This document shows, in pieces, positions 28,276 through 37,224 of a stretch of DNA of 42,330 nt. This DNA comes from Bathymodiolus heckerae thiotrophic gill symbiont (GTDB lineage Bacteria; Pseudomonadota; Gammaproteobacteria; PS1; Pseudothioglobaceae): positions 1 to 42,330 of the forward strand of contig NZ_FQTP01000002.1 in NCBI RefSeq assembly GCF_900128515.1, given 5' to 3'. Within the stretch, counting starts at the first letter, position 1; each line of letters opens with the position of its first letter. A program made the translations under genes and the position numbers. Under the pieces are notes generated by a model that saw nothing but the letters and a program-made list of their open reading frames with translations, was not told the DNA's origin and searched no databases.

Positions 28276-29508
28276 TTATGGAACGTTGAGCACTGCGCAA
28301 TTGCACAAATCATCACTTTCAAAACTTGTTATATCGTCAGTATTTAAGCCTGGAACTGGAAAAACACGAACAGTGAGTGGCTTATTTAATCGAAATGCCA
28401 TTGTTCCTGTATCTCTCATAAGGGCAGATATCTTATCTATAGATGTATCGCCTGGAATCGGAACTGTATCTAAACCAATGCCACAAACAGAACTATAGGT
28501 TAACAAGGAGTGGATATCAAAATTTGAATCAATCGTACCTTGCGCCAAACCAACATCTTCCGTTAACGCTAGCATAAGTCCGGAAAATCCTACCAGATCC
28601 ACACCATTAACAGACTTAAATACTTTGGTTAACAAAGATGATGCCTCAACCGTTCCACTTGCACCAAAATACTCAACACCCATTTGCTCATAAACTTCAA
28701 CCATACTTGAACAATTTTTTGATGGTGCTGCGGAGCTATCAAAACCAGAAAATTTAAATGGTTTTTCAATGTTTGAATTGTCAATGATATTATCAATCAT
28801 AGAAATGTGATATTGTAACGCCTCACTCATAGCGTTGTAATAGCCTTCAAATAGCTTATTGTGATCTTTATCGTTTGTGGCACCATTAAATTCTTTTAAA
28901 ACACTAACAAGCAAATCTGGCGTTTCAAGGCCTATAACAAACCTATCACCCAACTCTCTCCTATGATAACTAGCGGGAAAATAAGGTATAAGCGGATCAC
29001 AATTAAAATTTACTGTAAAGTTAAAATTTCCCTCACCTCTTGGTGTAATGGTGCTAATCCTGCTAACTGCTTTTGCACAATGCTGGATTAAGTTATTGTC
29101 AAGAACCCCGAAATCATCAGTTCCTACATTAACGCATACATTGCATAAATCCCCGAACTCTTTAACCAGCTCTGGAAGGATTTCTATTTCTTCTTGGGTT
29201 TTTGCCTCTCCAATTGCAAATCTAATTCTAACTCCAGATGTATTAGCAGAATTTAACAACTCAGAAAGATAGGCCAAATCTATCTTTGCATTTTCCAAAC
29301 TGTCAGTATTTAAATACTCTCCAAATGGGTTTGTAACAATTCTGACTGATTGAACTGTGTAATTATTTTTTTGGAATTCTGTAGATAGATCAGCGCAAAA
29401 TTTTGATGCTTTTATTATTTCTTTATTCCACGTTTCTTTTCTATCATTCAATGACAAAAAAGTAGTTATTGTTCTTATCTTGCAAAGATCTTTATTCTTA
29501 TAGTTCAT
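28276..29508 (-). CDS. DUF711 family protein (UPF0210-like)
   Basis: The 410-residue protein has family marks: IRTITTFLSL at the N-terminus, NFNFTVNFNCDPLIPYFPAS in the middle, SVCGIGLDTVPIPGDTS and PLTVRVFPVPGLN near the end. The fold is related to glycyl-radical-like barrels but lacks the radical motif, and its function is unknown. It is a lone minus-strand gene between the toxin-antitoxin genes and a VapC remnant, with no obvious partner or strong ribosome site. Confidence 0.78.
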   Translation of the reverse strand: MNYKNKDLCKIRTITTFLSLNDRKETWNKEIIKASKFCADLSTEFQKNNYTVQSVRIVTNPFGEYLNTDSLENAKIDLAYLSELLNSANTSGVRIRFAIGEAKTQEEIEILPELVKEFGDLCNVCVNVGTDDFGVLDNNLIQHCAKAVSRISTITPRGEGNFNFTVNFNCDPLIPYFPASYHRRELGDRFVIGLETPDLLVSVLKEFNGATNDKDHNKLFEGYYNAMSEALQYHISMIDNIIDNSNIEKPFKFSGFDSSAAPSKNCSSMVEVYEQMGVEYFGASGTVEASSLLTKVFKSVNGVDLVGFSGLMLALTEDVGLAQGTIDSNFDIHSLLTYSSVCGIGLDTVPIPGDTSIDKISALMRDTGTMAFRLNKPLTVRVFPVPGLNTDDITSFESDDLCNCAVLNVP

Positions 29509-29660
29509 ATTATTGTAGTTTTACTAAAATTCATTATAAACAACAGGAGTATTCTATTTGATGCCGCCTCTATTTTTTAAAAATAGACCCGAATTTTCTT
29601 GTTGTACCCCAAGGGCATTTCCTCGCTGTGCTCAGAACGAAAAAGGATTTAACTAAAAAA

Positions 29661-29916
29661 TTACCAAACAGCCTTATTATAATGCTTAAGGATATTACCA
29701 TCTTTAGTAATTAACTCAGCCTTATCAGCCATTGCTTGAGCAACAATTAATCGATCAAATACATCTCGCGTCCAGTCAACTTTAATAGCGCTATCAAATA
29801 TAACGCTACTCTCGGTGGTCGCCACAACCAAACCAATAGACTAGCGCAAGGATTTTAAAACAACCTCTGGCAAGGTTTTTTATTCTACCAATTTCATACA
29901 AATACTGCATTTCTAA
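29661..29916 (-). pseudogene. VapC-like PIN-domain toxin remnant
   Basis: Reading the minus strand, fragments in neighbouring frames give LEMQYLYEIGRI, then PEVVLKSLR, a TAG, then SIGLVVATTESSVIFDSAIK, VDWTRDVFDRLIVAQAMADK and AELITKDGNILKHYNKAVW to a stop at 29663-29661. The last parts match the C-terminal half of PIN-domain VapC ribonucleases (FDRLI, LITKD, ends in a Trp). The N-terminal third is gone, at least one frameshift and one stop are present, and no antitoxin is visible. It is a dead relic. Confidence 0.72.
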
Positions 29917-30058
29917 TTTTGTCTTTTACAAGGTCTAATTACCACAAAACCTTTATTTACTGCATAAATAATGCCGTTTTTAACTTAGATTGAGCCTTGT
30001 CCGTTCTAAAAACCAAAAATTTCGGAAATTTTAACAATGAGTGTAAATTATGCTTAGA

Positions 30059-30087
30059 TTGTAAACACCACATCTCTATGATATAAT
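30059..30087 (+). promoter_or_regulatory. Sigma70 promoter of adk
   Basis: TTGTAA (30059-30064), a 17-base spacer and a perfect TATAAT (30082-30087) lie about 75 bases before the adk start. Confidence 0.62.
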
Positions 30088-30161
30088 TTTTGCTCAATTT
30101 TGACCTTAAAGATTAAAACGGTAAGGTTGAATTTTTTATTAACTTATTCCAAGGAAACACT

Positions 30162-30800
30162 ATGAAATTAATTCTTTTAGGTGCACCAGGCGCAGGCAAG
30201 GGCACAGTTGCAAAATTACTAACTAAGCTTGACGGTTCAGTTCAAATCTCTACAGGCGATATTTTGCGTGGTGCAGTTGCAACAGGTACAGAGCTAGGCA
30301 AACAAGCACAAGCAGCAATGAAAGCAGGTGACTTAGTATCTGACGATTTAATCATGGGCATTATGGAAGAGCGTTTACAAGAAGATGATTGTAAATCTGG
30401 CTACTTATTAGACGGCTTCCCGCGCACAATTCCACAAGCAGAAGCTTTAAAAGCACTACTTGAAAAAATGGGAGAAAAATTAGACGCAGCTGTTGAAATC
30501 GATGTTCCACGTGATGTGATTCTTGATCGTTTAACAACACGTCGTACTTGTGAAGCTTGTGGTGCAATTTACAACACCAAGTCTAACCCGACTAAAGTTG
30601 AAGGCGTATGTGACAAATGTGGTGGTGCCGCCGTACAACGTGAAGATGAAACTGAAGAGGCAATCAGCAATCGTTTGAATGTTTACAACGATCAAACCGC
30701 ACCTTTAGTAGGCTTCTATAAAGAAGAAGGCTTGTTACTTAGCGTTGACGCTACTTCGTCTCAAGCGGTGATTGATGCGATTACAACAAGAATCGGCTAA
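30162..30800 (+). CDS. adk: Adenylate kinase, zinc-lid type
   Basis: It interconverts AMP, ADP and ATP. The 212-residue protein has the P-loop LGAPGAGKGT, the AMP-site region QISTGDILR and the long form with a LID domain. The LID holds two CxxC pairs (Cys130, Cys133, Cys150, Cys153), so it should bind zinc, whereas the E. coli enzyme uses a polar network at these sites. Start: ATG 30162 after AAGGAAA. It has its own promoter and terminator. Confidence 0.97.
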   Translation: MKLILLGAPGAGKGTVAKLLTKLDGSVQISTGDILRGAVATGTELGKQAQAAMKAGDLVSDDLIMGIMEERLQEDDCKSGYLLDGFPRTIPQAEALKALLEKMGEKLDAAVEIDVPRDVILDRLTTRRTCEACGAIYNTKSNPTKVEGVCDKCGGAAVQREDETEEAISNRLNVYNDQTAPLVGFYKEEGLLLSVDATSSQAVIDAITTRIG

Positions 30801-30831
30801 TATTTGCTAGCCGAATAGGTAGCATAAAGCT

Positions 30832-30866
30832 AAAAACCCCAAGTGTGAAAGTGCTTGGGGTTTTTT
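30832..30866 (+). terminator. Rho-independent terminator after adk
   Basis: AAAAACCCCAAG (30832-30843) pairs with CTTGGGGTTTTTT (30854-30866), with a T-rich end. It lies 32 bases after the adk stop and insulates dsbD. Confidence 0.85.
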
Positions 30867-30929
30867 AATGCTTGCTTATAAACCCCAAAATGACTTATAA
30901 TAACTCTAATCATCGTGAGGAGAGATTTC

Positions 30930-33152
30930 ATGAAGCGTTTATTACTGCCTTTATTTTTATTACTGTTATCAACTTTTACTCAAGCTCAGGGCGAACTGCT
31001 GCCGGCTGACAAGGCCTTTGCTTTCAAAGCAAAAGTAGTTAATGATGAAATTGTATTAAGCTGGGATATTGCCAAAGATTATTACCTTTATAAAGAAAAA
31101 ATAAAAATATCAAGTGACTATTCAGATCAACTTGGTGTGGCTAAATTTCCACCCGCAAAAATAAAAAATGATGAATTTTTTGGCAAGATTGGTGTTTACA
31201 GAAATACTGTAGATGTCAAAATTCCAATCTTAAGAGGCAATGCAAACTCATTATTATTAAATGTTACTTTTCAAGGTTGCGCCGATTTAGGCGTTTGCTA
31301 CCCGCCAATTACCAAAACTGCCGCACTAGATATTAGCGCCATGCAAAGGCCTTCACTGGTTGACAATGCTTTTGAATTGTTCTCAAAAGCCAAACAAAGC
31401 GCTCAATCTATTGTTGAAAAAATCACGCCAATCTCTGATGAACCTTTACCTGCAGACGAAGCATTTAAATTTTCAGTCGATGTATTTGAATCAAATACAT
31501 TATTAGTTGCTTGGGATATTCATCCTGAATACTACTTATATCATGATAAATTCTTTATTGATGTCAAAGGTGCAGAAATTGGCAAGGTTGATTTTCCCAA
31601 AGGAAAAATTAAAGATGATCCTTTATTTGGCAAGGTTCAAATTCACAAGGGCAGGTTGGTGCTTGAAGTGCCTTTACGCAATATTAAGAGTCAGAATATT
31701 AGTTTTATTGCCAAATACCAAGGTTGTTGGACGGGTGGCATTTGTTATCCCCCACAAGAGAAAAAGGTTGATTTAGTGTTACCAATACAAGGCTCGTCCA
31801 ATGCGACGAGCACTACTTCAGATGCGATACAATCTGCATTACAGCCCAACGTAGAATTAAACGAAACAGATCAGATTGCAGCCCTACTTCAGCAAGATAA
31901 TTTATTTTGGGTATTAATGAGTTTCTTTGGTTTTGGCTTACTATTATCGCTAACACCTTGTGTATTTCCAATGATTCCGATTTTATCGGGCATTATCGTT
32001 GGTCAAAAAGGTGAAATAACCACGCGCAAAGCACTAATTATGTCGATCGTTTTCGTTTTAGCGATGAGTGTTACTTACTCAATGGCTGGCGTTTTAGCAG
32101 GCTATTTTGGTGAAAATTTACAAGTGTTATTCCAGACACCTTGGATTCTCGCGGTCTTCAGTTTAATTTTTGTGGCACTTGCCTTTTCAATGTTTGGATA
32201 TTACGAAATTCAATTACCAGCTGGCTTACAAAATAAAATTACCAATATTAGTAATAATCAAGAAGGCGGTCATTTAATTGGTGTTGCGATTATGGGATTC
32301 TTATCGGCATTGATTGTCGGCCCTTGTGTGGCGCCGCCATTGGCAGGTGCTCTAATCTACATCGGTCAAACTGGCGATGCTCTGTTAGGTGGATTGTCCT
32401 TGTTTGTAATGAGTTTAGGCATGGGTGCGCCGCTAATCCTAATTGGCGCTGGCGTATCTAAATTGCCACGTGCTGGTGGCTGGATGGATAATGTTAAATA
32501 CATCTTCGGCATCTTGATGTTGGCAGTTGCTATTTGGCTAATTGAGCGCGTTATTCCATCAATCGCCTCATTAGCGCTCTGGGCGGCAATCTTTAGTATT
32601 GCACCAATTGCCATGGGCGTGCTTAACAAACTTGGTGATACACCAAGCGCCTGGATTCGCATCTTTAAAGCTATTGGCTTGCTAGTCATGTTCTACGGAA
32701 TTCTGCTATGGGGTTTGGTGGCTAGAGGTGGTGGCGACATGCTAGCACCACTATCAGGCTGGGGCACGTCAGGCACTCAGGTAGCACAGGTTCATATACA
32801 ATTTGAGAAAATTAAAAGCATTGAAGATTTAGATCAAGCATTGGTTCGCTCTCAAAAGAATAACCAGATTGTCATGCTTGATTTTTATGCTGATTGGTGT
32901 ATCTCTTGTAAAGAGCTCGAACGCTTTGTATTTTCAAACAACAGCGTTGTTGACGCCATGAAAAATGTCATCGCTCTACAAGCTGACGTCACTGCTAACG
33001 ATGCTGTTGATAAAGCATTAATGACTAAGTTTAATATCATCGGTCCGCCAGGGATCTTATTCTTCAAAAATGGTATTGAGCATCGCGGCCAGCGTATTGT
33101 TGGCGAAATTAATGCACAAGGCTATCTTGAGCACCTCAACAAGGTTAAATAA
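30930..33152 (+). CDS. dsbD: Thiol:disulfide interchange protein DsbD with two N-terminal alpha domains
   Basis: DsbD carries electrons from cytoplasmic thioredoxin to periplasmic proteins. The 740-residue protein has a signal peptide (to about residue 20) and two successive alpha domains with the same cysteine pattern (QGCADLGVCYPP, Cys117/Cys123; QGCWTGGICYPP, Cys266/Cys272). An eight-helix membrane domain follows with LTPCVFPMIPIL and VGPCVAPPLAG, then a gamma thioredoxin domain with DWCISCKELE. E. coli DsbD has one alpha domain and is about 565 residues, so the alpha domain is duplicated here. ATG 30930 follows GAGGAGAG; the in-frame GTG at 30915 would place the site inside the gene. A likely partner is the tandem thioredoxin protein at 1730. 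Confidence 0.93.
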   Translation: MKRLLLPLFLLLLSTFTQAQGELLPADKAFAFKAKVVNDEIVLSWDIAKDYYLYKEKIKISSDYSDQLGVAKFPPAKIKNDEFFGKIGVYRNTVDVKIPILRGNANSLLLNVTFQGCADLGVCYPPITKTAALDISAMQRPSLVDNAFELFSKAKQSAQSIVEKITPISDEPLPADEAFKFSVDVFESNTLLVAWDIHPEYYLYHDKFFIDVKGAEIGKVDFPKGKIKDDPLFGKVQIHKGRLVLEVPLRNIKSQNISFIAKYQGCWTGGICYPPQEKKVDLVLPIQGSSNATSTTSDAIQSALQPNVELNETDQIAALLQQDNLFWVLMSFFGFGLLLSLTPCVFPMIPILSGIIVGQKGEITTRKALIMSIVFVLAMSVTYSMAGVLAGYFGENLQVLFQTPWILAVFSLIFVALAFSMFGYYEIQLPAGLQNKITNISNNQEGGHLIGVAIMGFLSALIVGPCVAPPLAGALIYIGQTGDALLGGLSLFVMSLGMGAPLILIGAGVSKLPRAGGWMDNVKYIFGILMLAVAIWLIERVIPSIASLALWAAIFSIAPIAMGVLNKLGDTPSAWIRIFKAIGLLVMFYGILLWGLVARGGGDMLAPLSGWGTSGTQVAQVHIQFEKIKSIEDLDQALVRSQKNNQIVMLDFYADWCISCKELERFVFSNNSVVDAMKNVIALQADVTANDAVDKALMTKFNIIGPPGILFFKNGIEHRGQRIVGEINAQGYLEHLNKVK

Positions 33153-33160
33153 ACACAAAA

Positions 33161-33194
33161 CTTAGTCGCTAAAAGTCAGTCAAAAACGACTAAG
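33161..33194. repeat. 8-bp perfect inverted repeat between dsbD and aroQ
   Basis: CTTAGTCG (33161-33168) and CGACTAAG (33187-33194) pair around an 18-base loop. No T run follows, so it is not a clear terminator. It could be an mRNA structure ahead of aroQ, or chance. Confidence 0.4.
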
Positions 33195-33247
33195 ATGCGT
33201 GATGTTGGTGGTAAAATCATGTTTATTTGAAACTTGTTGTGAGTGTT

Positions 33248-33691
33248 ATGGACATCTTATTACTAAATGGCCCAAATCTAAACATGCTCGGTACACGTGA
33301 GCCAGATCTTTACGGTGCTCAAACACTTGACGATATTGTTAACAACTTAACCAAATTAGCAGCAGATGCAGGTCTTATACTCGAACACCATCAAGACAAT
33401 TCCGAGGTTGGATTGATTGAAAAAATTCACGCAGCAAGTAGCAATGGTACAAAATACATTATGATTAATCCAGCAGCATTCGCACATACCTCCGTTGCGC
33501 TACGTGACGCCTTATTGGCAGTTGGCATTGAATTTACAGAAGTGCACTTGTCTAACGTTTACAAGCGTGAAGATTTCCGTAAAAAATCTTATTTTTCAGA
33601 CATCGCACAAGGCGTTATTTCTGGCTTTGGTTCACAAGGCTATGAATTCGCACTCAGTGCAGCAATTAAACACATTAAATTAAAGGGATAG
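33248..33691 (+). CDS. aroQ: 3-dehydroquinate dehydratase, type II
   Basis: The enzyme performs the third step of the shikimate pathway. The 147-residue protein begins [20 protein letters not shown] with the catalytic Arg17 and Tyr22, has [16 protein letters not shown], and the His in [19 protein letters not shown] 33248 gives the usual length; the in-frame upstream start at 33227 adds seven non-conserved residues. It is followed within 10 bases by accB, a common gammaproteobacterial arrangement. Confidence 0.96.
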   Translation: MDILLLNGPNLNMLGTREPDLYGAQTLDDIVNNLTKLAADAGLILEHHQDNSEVGLIEKIHAASSNGTKYIMINPAAFAHTSVALRDALLAVGIEFTEVHLSNVYKREDFRKKSYFSDIAQGVISGFGSQGYEFALSAAIKHIKLKG

Positions 33692-33697
33692 AAAGAC

Positions 33698-34126
33698 ATG
33701 GACATTCGTAAAGTAAAAAAATTAATGGAATTGCTAGAACAATCTGGCATGGCAGAAATTGAAATTGTCGAGGGTGAAGAATCAGTTCGTATCTCACGCT
33801 ATGGCAATGCGCCTATAGCTACAGCACCAGTAGCAATGGCAGCACCAGTAGCGGTTGTTGAGTCAGCAGTTGACACACCAGCAACTATCAATGGCCACCC
33901 AATCACTTCTCCAATGGTTGGTACTTTTTACGGCTCAGCTTCACCAACTTCTGGTGTATTTGTTTCAGTTGGTCAACATGTTAACCAAGGCGATACAATT
34001 TGTATCATTGAAGCGATGAAAATCATGAACCAAATTGAAGCGGATCAATCAGGCACTGTGACTGAAATCTTATGCAAAGACGGTGATGCTGTTGAATTTG
34101 GTCAAACACTTGTTATTATTCAATGA
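33698..34126 (+). CDS. accB: Biotin carboxyl carrier protein of acetyl-CoA carboxylase
   Basis: The 142-residue protein has the N-terminal helix ([16 protein letters not shown]), an Ala/Pro-rich linker (about residues 38-62) and the biotinyl domain with the biotin attachment Lys108 in [15 protein letters not shown]. It supplies carboxybiotin for malonyl-CoA synthesis. It overlaps accC by four bases (ATGA). Confidence 0.97.
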   Translation: MDIRKVKKLMELLEQSGMAEIEIVEGEESVRISRYGNAPIATAPVAMAAPVAVVESAVDTPATINGHPITSPMVGTFYGSASPTSGVFVSVGQHVNQGDTICIIEAMKIMNQIEADQSGTVTEILCKDGDAVEFGQTLVIIQ

Positions 34127-35481
34127 TCGCTTTAAATAAAATTCAAAAAGTTCTAATTGCCAATCGCGGTGAGATTGCACTTAGGATTTTAAGAGCTTGT
34201 AGAGAGCTTGGCATTAAAACGGTTGCTGTCTATTCAACAGCAGACAAAGATCTTAAACACGTACGACTTGCTGATGAGGCGGTTTGTATCGGCCCACCCC
34301 CTTCGGCTGATAGCTATTTAAACATTCCGGCATTGATTGCTGCAGCAGAAGTAACGCATGCAGATGCGATTCATCCAGGCTATGGGTTCTTATCAGAAAG
34401 CGCTGACTTCTCTCAACGCGTTGAAGAAAGTGGATTTATCTTTATTGGACCTCGTGCGGAAAATATCCGCGTGATGGGTGATAAGGTTGCGGCCATTGAA
34501 GCCATGCAAAAATCTGGCGTACCTTGTGTGCCTGGATCTGATGGCGCACTAGGCGAAAACCCAATTAAAAATATGGAAATCGCCCGCAACATTGGCTTAC
34601 CAGTTATTATTAAAGCTTCTGGTGGTGGTGGTGGACGTGGCATGCAAGTAGTAGAAAAAGAAGAGGACTTGCTTGCCTCAATTGAGCTTGCCAAAACTGA
34701 AGGATTAAGCTTTTTTGGCAATGCAGAAGTTTACATGGAGAAGTTTTTAACCACGCCTCGCCATGTTGAAATTCAAATTTTAGCTGACGAGCACGGCAAT
34801 GCTGTGCATCTTGGTGAGCGTGATTGCTCTATGCAGCGCCGCCATCAGAAAGTTGTCGAAGAGGCGCCAGCTCCTGGTATCAACCCCGAACTTCGTAACA
34901 AAATTGGTACAGTTTGCGCTGATGCTTGTAAAGCTATCAACTATCGCGGTGCAGGCACGTTTGAATTCTTGTTTGAAAATGATGAGTTTTATTTCATAGA
35001 AATGAATACGCGTGTGCAAGTTGAACACCCTGTTACTGAAATGATTACTGGTGTTGATATTGTCCGTGAGCAAATTTTAATTGCCGATGGTCAGCCACTA
35101 TCTTTTACTCAAGATGAAGTTGTCATTAAAGGCTATTCTATCGAGTGTCGTATTAACGCTGAAGATCCGAACAACTTTATGCCGTCTCCCGGCAAGATCA
35201 CTCAATACCATGTTGCTGGTGGATTAGGCGTTCGTGTTGATTCGCATGTTTACAACGGCTATACAGTGCCGCCTCATTACGATTCAATGATTGGTAAGCT
35301 AATTACCTATTCTGACACGCGTCTTGGTGCAATTATCAAAATGCAAACTGCACTCAGTGAAATGGTCATTGACGGTATTAAAACTAACATCCCCTTGCAA
35401 GCTCGCATCATGAAAGATAAGGTATTTCAAAAAGGTGGCATGAACATTCACTACCTTGAAAAAATGCTGGGAGAAAACTAA
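34123..35481 (+). CDS. accC: Biotin carboxylase subunit of acetyl-CoA carboxylase
   Basis: The 452-residue ATP-grasp enzyme carboxylates biotin. Key parts are the start [33 protein letters not shown], the Gly-rich loop [33 protein letters not shown] and [14 protein letters not shown]. The length is standard. Its stop is followed after a single base by the start of the unrelated ATPase gene, whose ribosome site GGGAG lies inside the accC end. Confidence 0.98.
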   Translation: MIALNKIQKVLIANRGEIALRILRACRELGIKTVAVYSTADKDLKHVRLADEAVCIGPPPSADSYLNIPALIAAAEVTHADAIHPGYGFLSESADFSQRVEESGFIFIGPRAENIRVMGDKVAAIEAMQKSGVPCVPGSDGALGENPIKNMEIARNIGLPVIIKASGGGGGRGMQVVEKEEDLLASIELAKTEGLSFFGNAEVYMEKFLTTPRHVEIQILADEHGNAVHLGERDCSMQRRHQKVVEEAPAPGINPELRNKIGTVCADACKAINYRGAGTFEFLFENDEFYFIEMNTRVQVEHPVTEMITGVDIVREQILIADGQPLSFTQDEVVIKGYSIECRINAEDPNNFMPSPGKITQYHVAGGLGVRVDSHVYNGYTVPPHYDSMIGKLITYSDTRLGAIIKMQTALSEMVIDGIKTNIPLQARIMKDKVFQKGGMNIHYLEKMLGEN

Positions 35482-35482
35482 A

Positions 35483-36772
35483 ATGAATTTTAAACTGGAA
35501 GGCTTTAAACCCATTCAATCAGCGGAAATTGTAGTCAATGATTTAACTTTAATTTTTGGTGATAATAATAATGGAAAAACCTATTTTGCCTATGCTCTAT
35601 ATGGCTTGTTAAAAGCTTTTAAGTCTATTAATATTGAGATTTTAACAAAAAAAATGGAAAGTGATTTACTCGCTAATAATAAAATTACCATTAATAAAGC
35701 CAAATTGAATTTAGAAGATATTATCAAGAGCGTTGCTAAGAGCTATGCTAAAAAAATACATTCTTTTGTGTTTTCTAGTGAGAATCAAAATATACCCATA
35801 ATATCTTTATCAAATTTAAGCCTATCAACAGAAAAAACTAAACAGACTATCAACATAGGTGGTTCTAGTATTATTATTGACTCTAACAAAGAATGGTTTG
35901 AGATTACGATAAAAAATCAAGACACTGGTTTAAACAATATAATTATTTATGAAATTAACCAAGCACTACTAACATTATTATTTGACATTCCTGATGTATT
36001 TATTTCGGTTGCTGAAAGATTAGGAATTAGCCTGTTCCAAAAAGATTTAGATTTAAATATTAATACTTTAGTAGATCATATTAAAAAAAGCAAAGAAATA
36101 AATCCTTTTGACTTAATTCGTGATTACTCTTCCAGATATGCTTTACCTGTAAAAGACAATATTGATTTTATACGTGCTATTGAAACCATTCAAAAAGGCA
36201 AGACTACTTTAAAAATTGACCTGTCTACTCACATAAAAAAGATGATAGGCGGTAAGTTAAAATATAACGGTAATGAGGTGAGACTCTCTAACAATCGGCA
36301 TGGTGATAATAAAATAGATATCCCCATTTACTTAACATCTGCTTCAGTTCGCGCCTTATCCAGTTTGTATTTTTTCTTAAAGCACAAGGCGAAACCTGGA
36401 GATTTAATTATTATTGATGAGCCAGAAAGTCATTTAAGTTTAGCTAAACAAAGATTACTTGCAAAACTAATTGCAGATTGTATTAATAATGATTTAAAAA
36501 TAATGCTAACCACACATAGTGACACTTTAGTTCTGGAGTTAAATAACTTAATAATGCTCAATAGTGACTTTGACGATAAAGACAGTTTTATGAAAAAAAA
36601 TCACTACAAAAATAATAATATAATCAATCCTGATAAGGTTAGCGCCTATATTGCTGAGAATGGCGGCATGACTAAGTGTAATATTGACAAATACGGCATG
36701 GAAGTTGGTAGTATGGATAAAGAAATTAATAAATTAAACACAATTAGGGATGGCTTAGAGGCACGATTATGA
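35483..36772 (+). CDS. AAA-family ATPase, OLD-like without a TOPRIM domain
   Basis: The 429-residue protein has the Walker A GDNNNGKTY (residues 26-34), a degenerate signature region (TSASVRALSSLYFFLK), Walker B LIIIDEPESHL (Asp312, Glu313) and an H-loop TTHSDT (His345). This matches the AAA_15/AAA_21 SMC-like ATPases of OLD nucleases and many phage-defence systems (such as Septu PtuA or PARIS AriA). The protein ends soon after the H-loop and lacks the C-terminal TOPRIM nuclease of true OLD proteins. I chose ATG 35483, one base after the accC stop, over the in-frame start inside accC. It overlaps the next gene by four bases (ATGA). The insertion between accC and argC, and composition more AT-rich than its neighbours, suggest transfer. 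Confidence 0.72.
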   Translation: MNFKLEGFKPIQSAEIVVNDLTLIFGDNNNGKTYFAYALYGLLKAFKSINIEILTKKMESDLLANNKITINKAKLNLEDIIKSVAKSYAKKIHSFVFSSENQNIPIISLSNLSLSTEKTKQTINIGGSSIIIDSNKEWFEITIKNQDTGLNNIIIYEINQALLTLLFDIPDVFISVAERLGISLFQKDLDLNINTLVDHIKKSKEINPFDLIRDYSSRYALPVKDNIDFIRAIETIQKGKTTLKIDLSTHIKKMIGGKLKYNGNEVRLSNNRHGDNKIDIPIYLTSASVRALSSLYFFLKHKAKPGDLIIIDEPESHLSLAKQRLLAKLIADCINNDLKIMLTTHSDTLVLELNNLIMLNSDFDDKDSFMKKNHYKNNNIINPDKVSAYIAENGGMTKCNIDKYGMEVGSMDKEINKLNTIRDGLEARL

Positions 36773-37185
36773 TGTTTGACCATTTTTTTAAAACCCAAAC
36801 AAACTCAAAACAAGAAATAACATTACTTGGAAAGAAACAGCAGAAGCACGTAGTGCAACTAGAGGCTGATCAAACGATTGAGTATTTTGAATTAGACAAG
36901 ATTATTAAGCCTTGCAACAAAACAATTCAAAACCTAAAGGCTTGTGATTATGTCTTGGCTGATCATAGTAGAAAGAGGCTATTATTTTGTGAATTAAAAA
37001 ATTCTCAAGATAGAAAAGTAATTAAAGGGGCAGAAACGCAGCTAGATCATTCAAAACACATTATTAATTTGTTTTTAAATATTTTTGAAGAAGGTGAATA
37101 TTCATATGCTTTATTGGTGCTTCGTACAAAAAAGATGAGTAAAAGAACAACTAAAACTAGACGAATTCAACAAAAAAATATATAG
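36769..37185 (+). CDS. PD-(D/E)XK-like nuclease candidate paired with the ATPase, probably 3'-frameshifted
   Basis: The 138-residue protein carries Asp60 (CDYVLADHS), then Glu75-x-Lys77 in LLFCELKNS, and Gln91 (AETQLDH), a spacing like the D...ExK...Q pattern of PD-(D/E)XK nucleases. I do not recognise a named family. It overlaps the ATPase gene by four bases, so the pair is translationally coupled. At its end the frame stops at 37183-37185 just after an A7 run (37172-37178). One more A would extend it through [19 protein letters not shown] to TAA 37236-37238, into the start of argC. That continuation reads as protein, so the gene is either frameshifted, slippage-rescued or misassembled. Confidence 0.5.
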   Translation: MMFDHFFKTQTNSKQEITLLGKKQQKHVVQLEADQTIEYFELDKIIKPCNKTIQNLKACDYVLADHSRKRLLFCELKNSQDRKVIKGAETQLDHSKHIINLFLNIFEEGEYSYALLVLRTKKMSKRTTKTRRIQQKNI

Positions 37186-37224
37186 ATTCAAATAAAAAAG
37201 AGTTTCATTTTAACAAGTTAGTTT

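Larger units (their letters stand above)
29509..30161. other. Gene-poor 650-base region between DUF711 and adk
   Basis: It holds an AT-rich palindrome (CTATTTTTT / AAAAATAG at 29570-29586), a VapC remnant on the minus strand (29661-29916) and, at its right end, the adk promoter. I see no intact gene and no tRNA-like sequence. Confidence 0.6.

Noticed and set aside
31507-31776. 89-codon frame inside dsbD
   Set aside because: Out of frame with the clearly conserved DsbD alpha domain; no start site support.
34413-34721. 102-codon minus-strand frame over accC
   Set aside because: Complement of the conserved biotin carboxylase; Pro/Ser-rich shadow.
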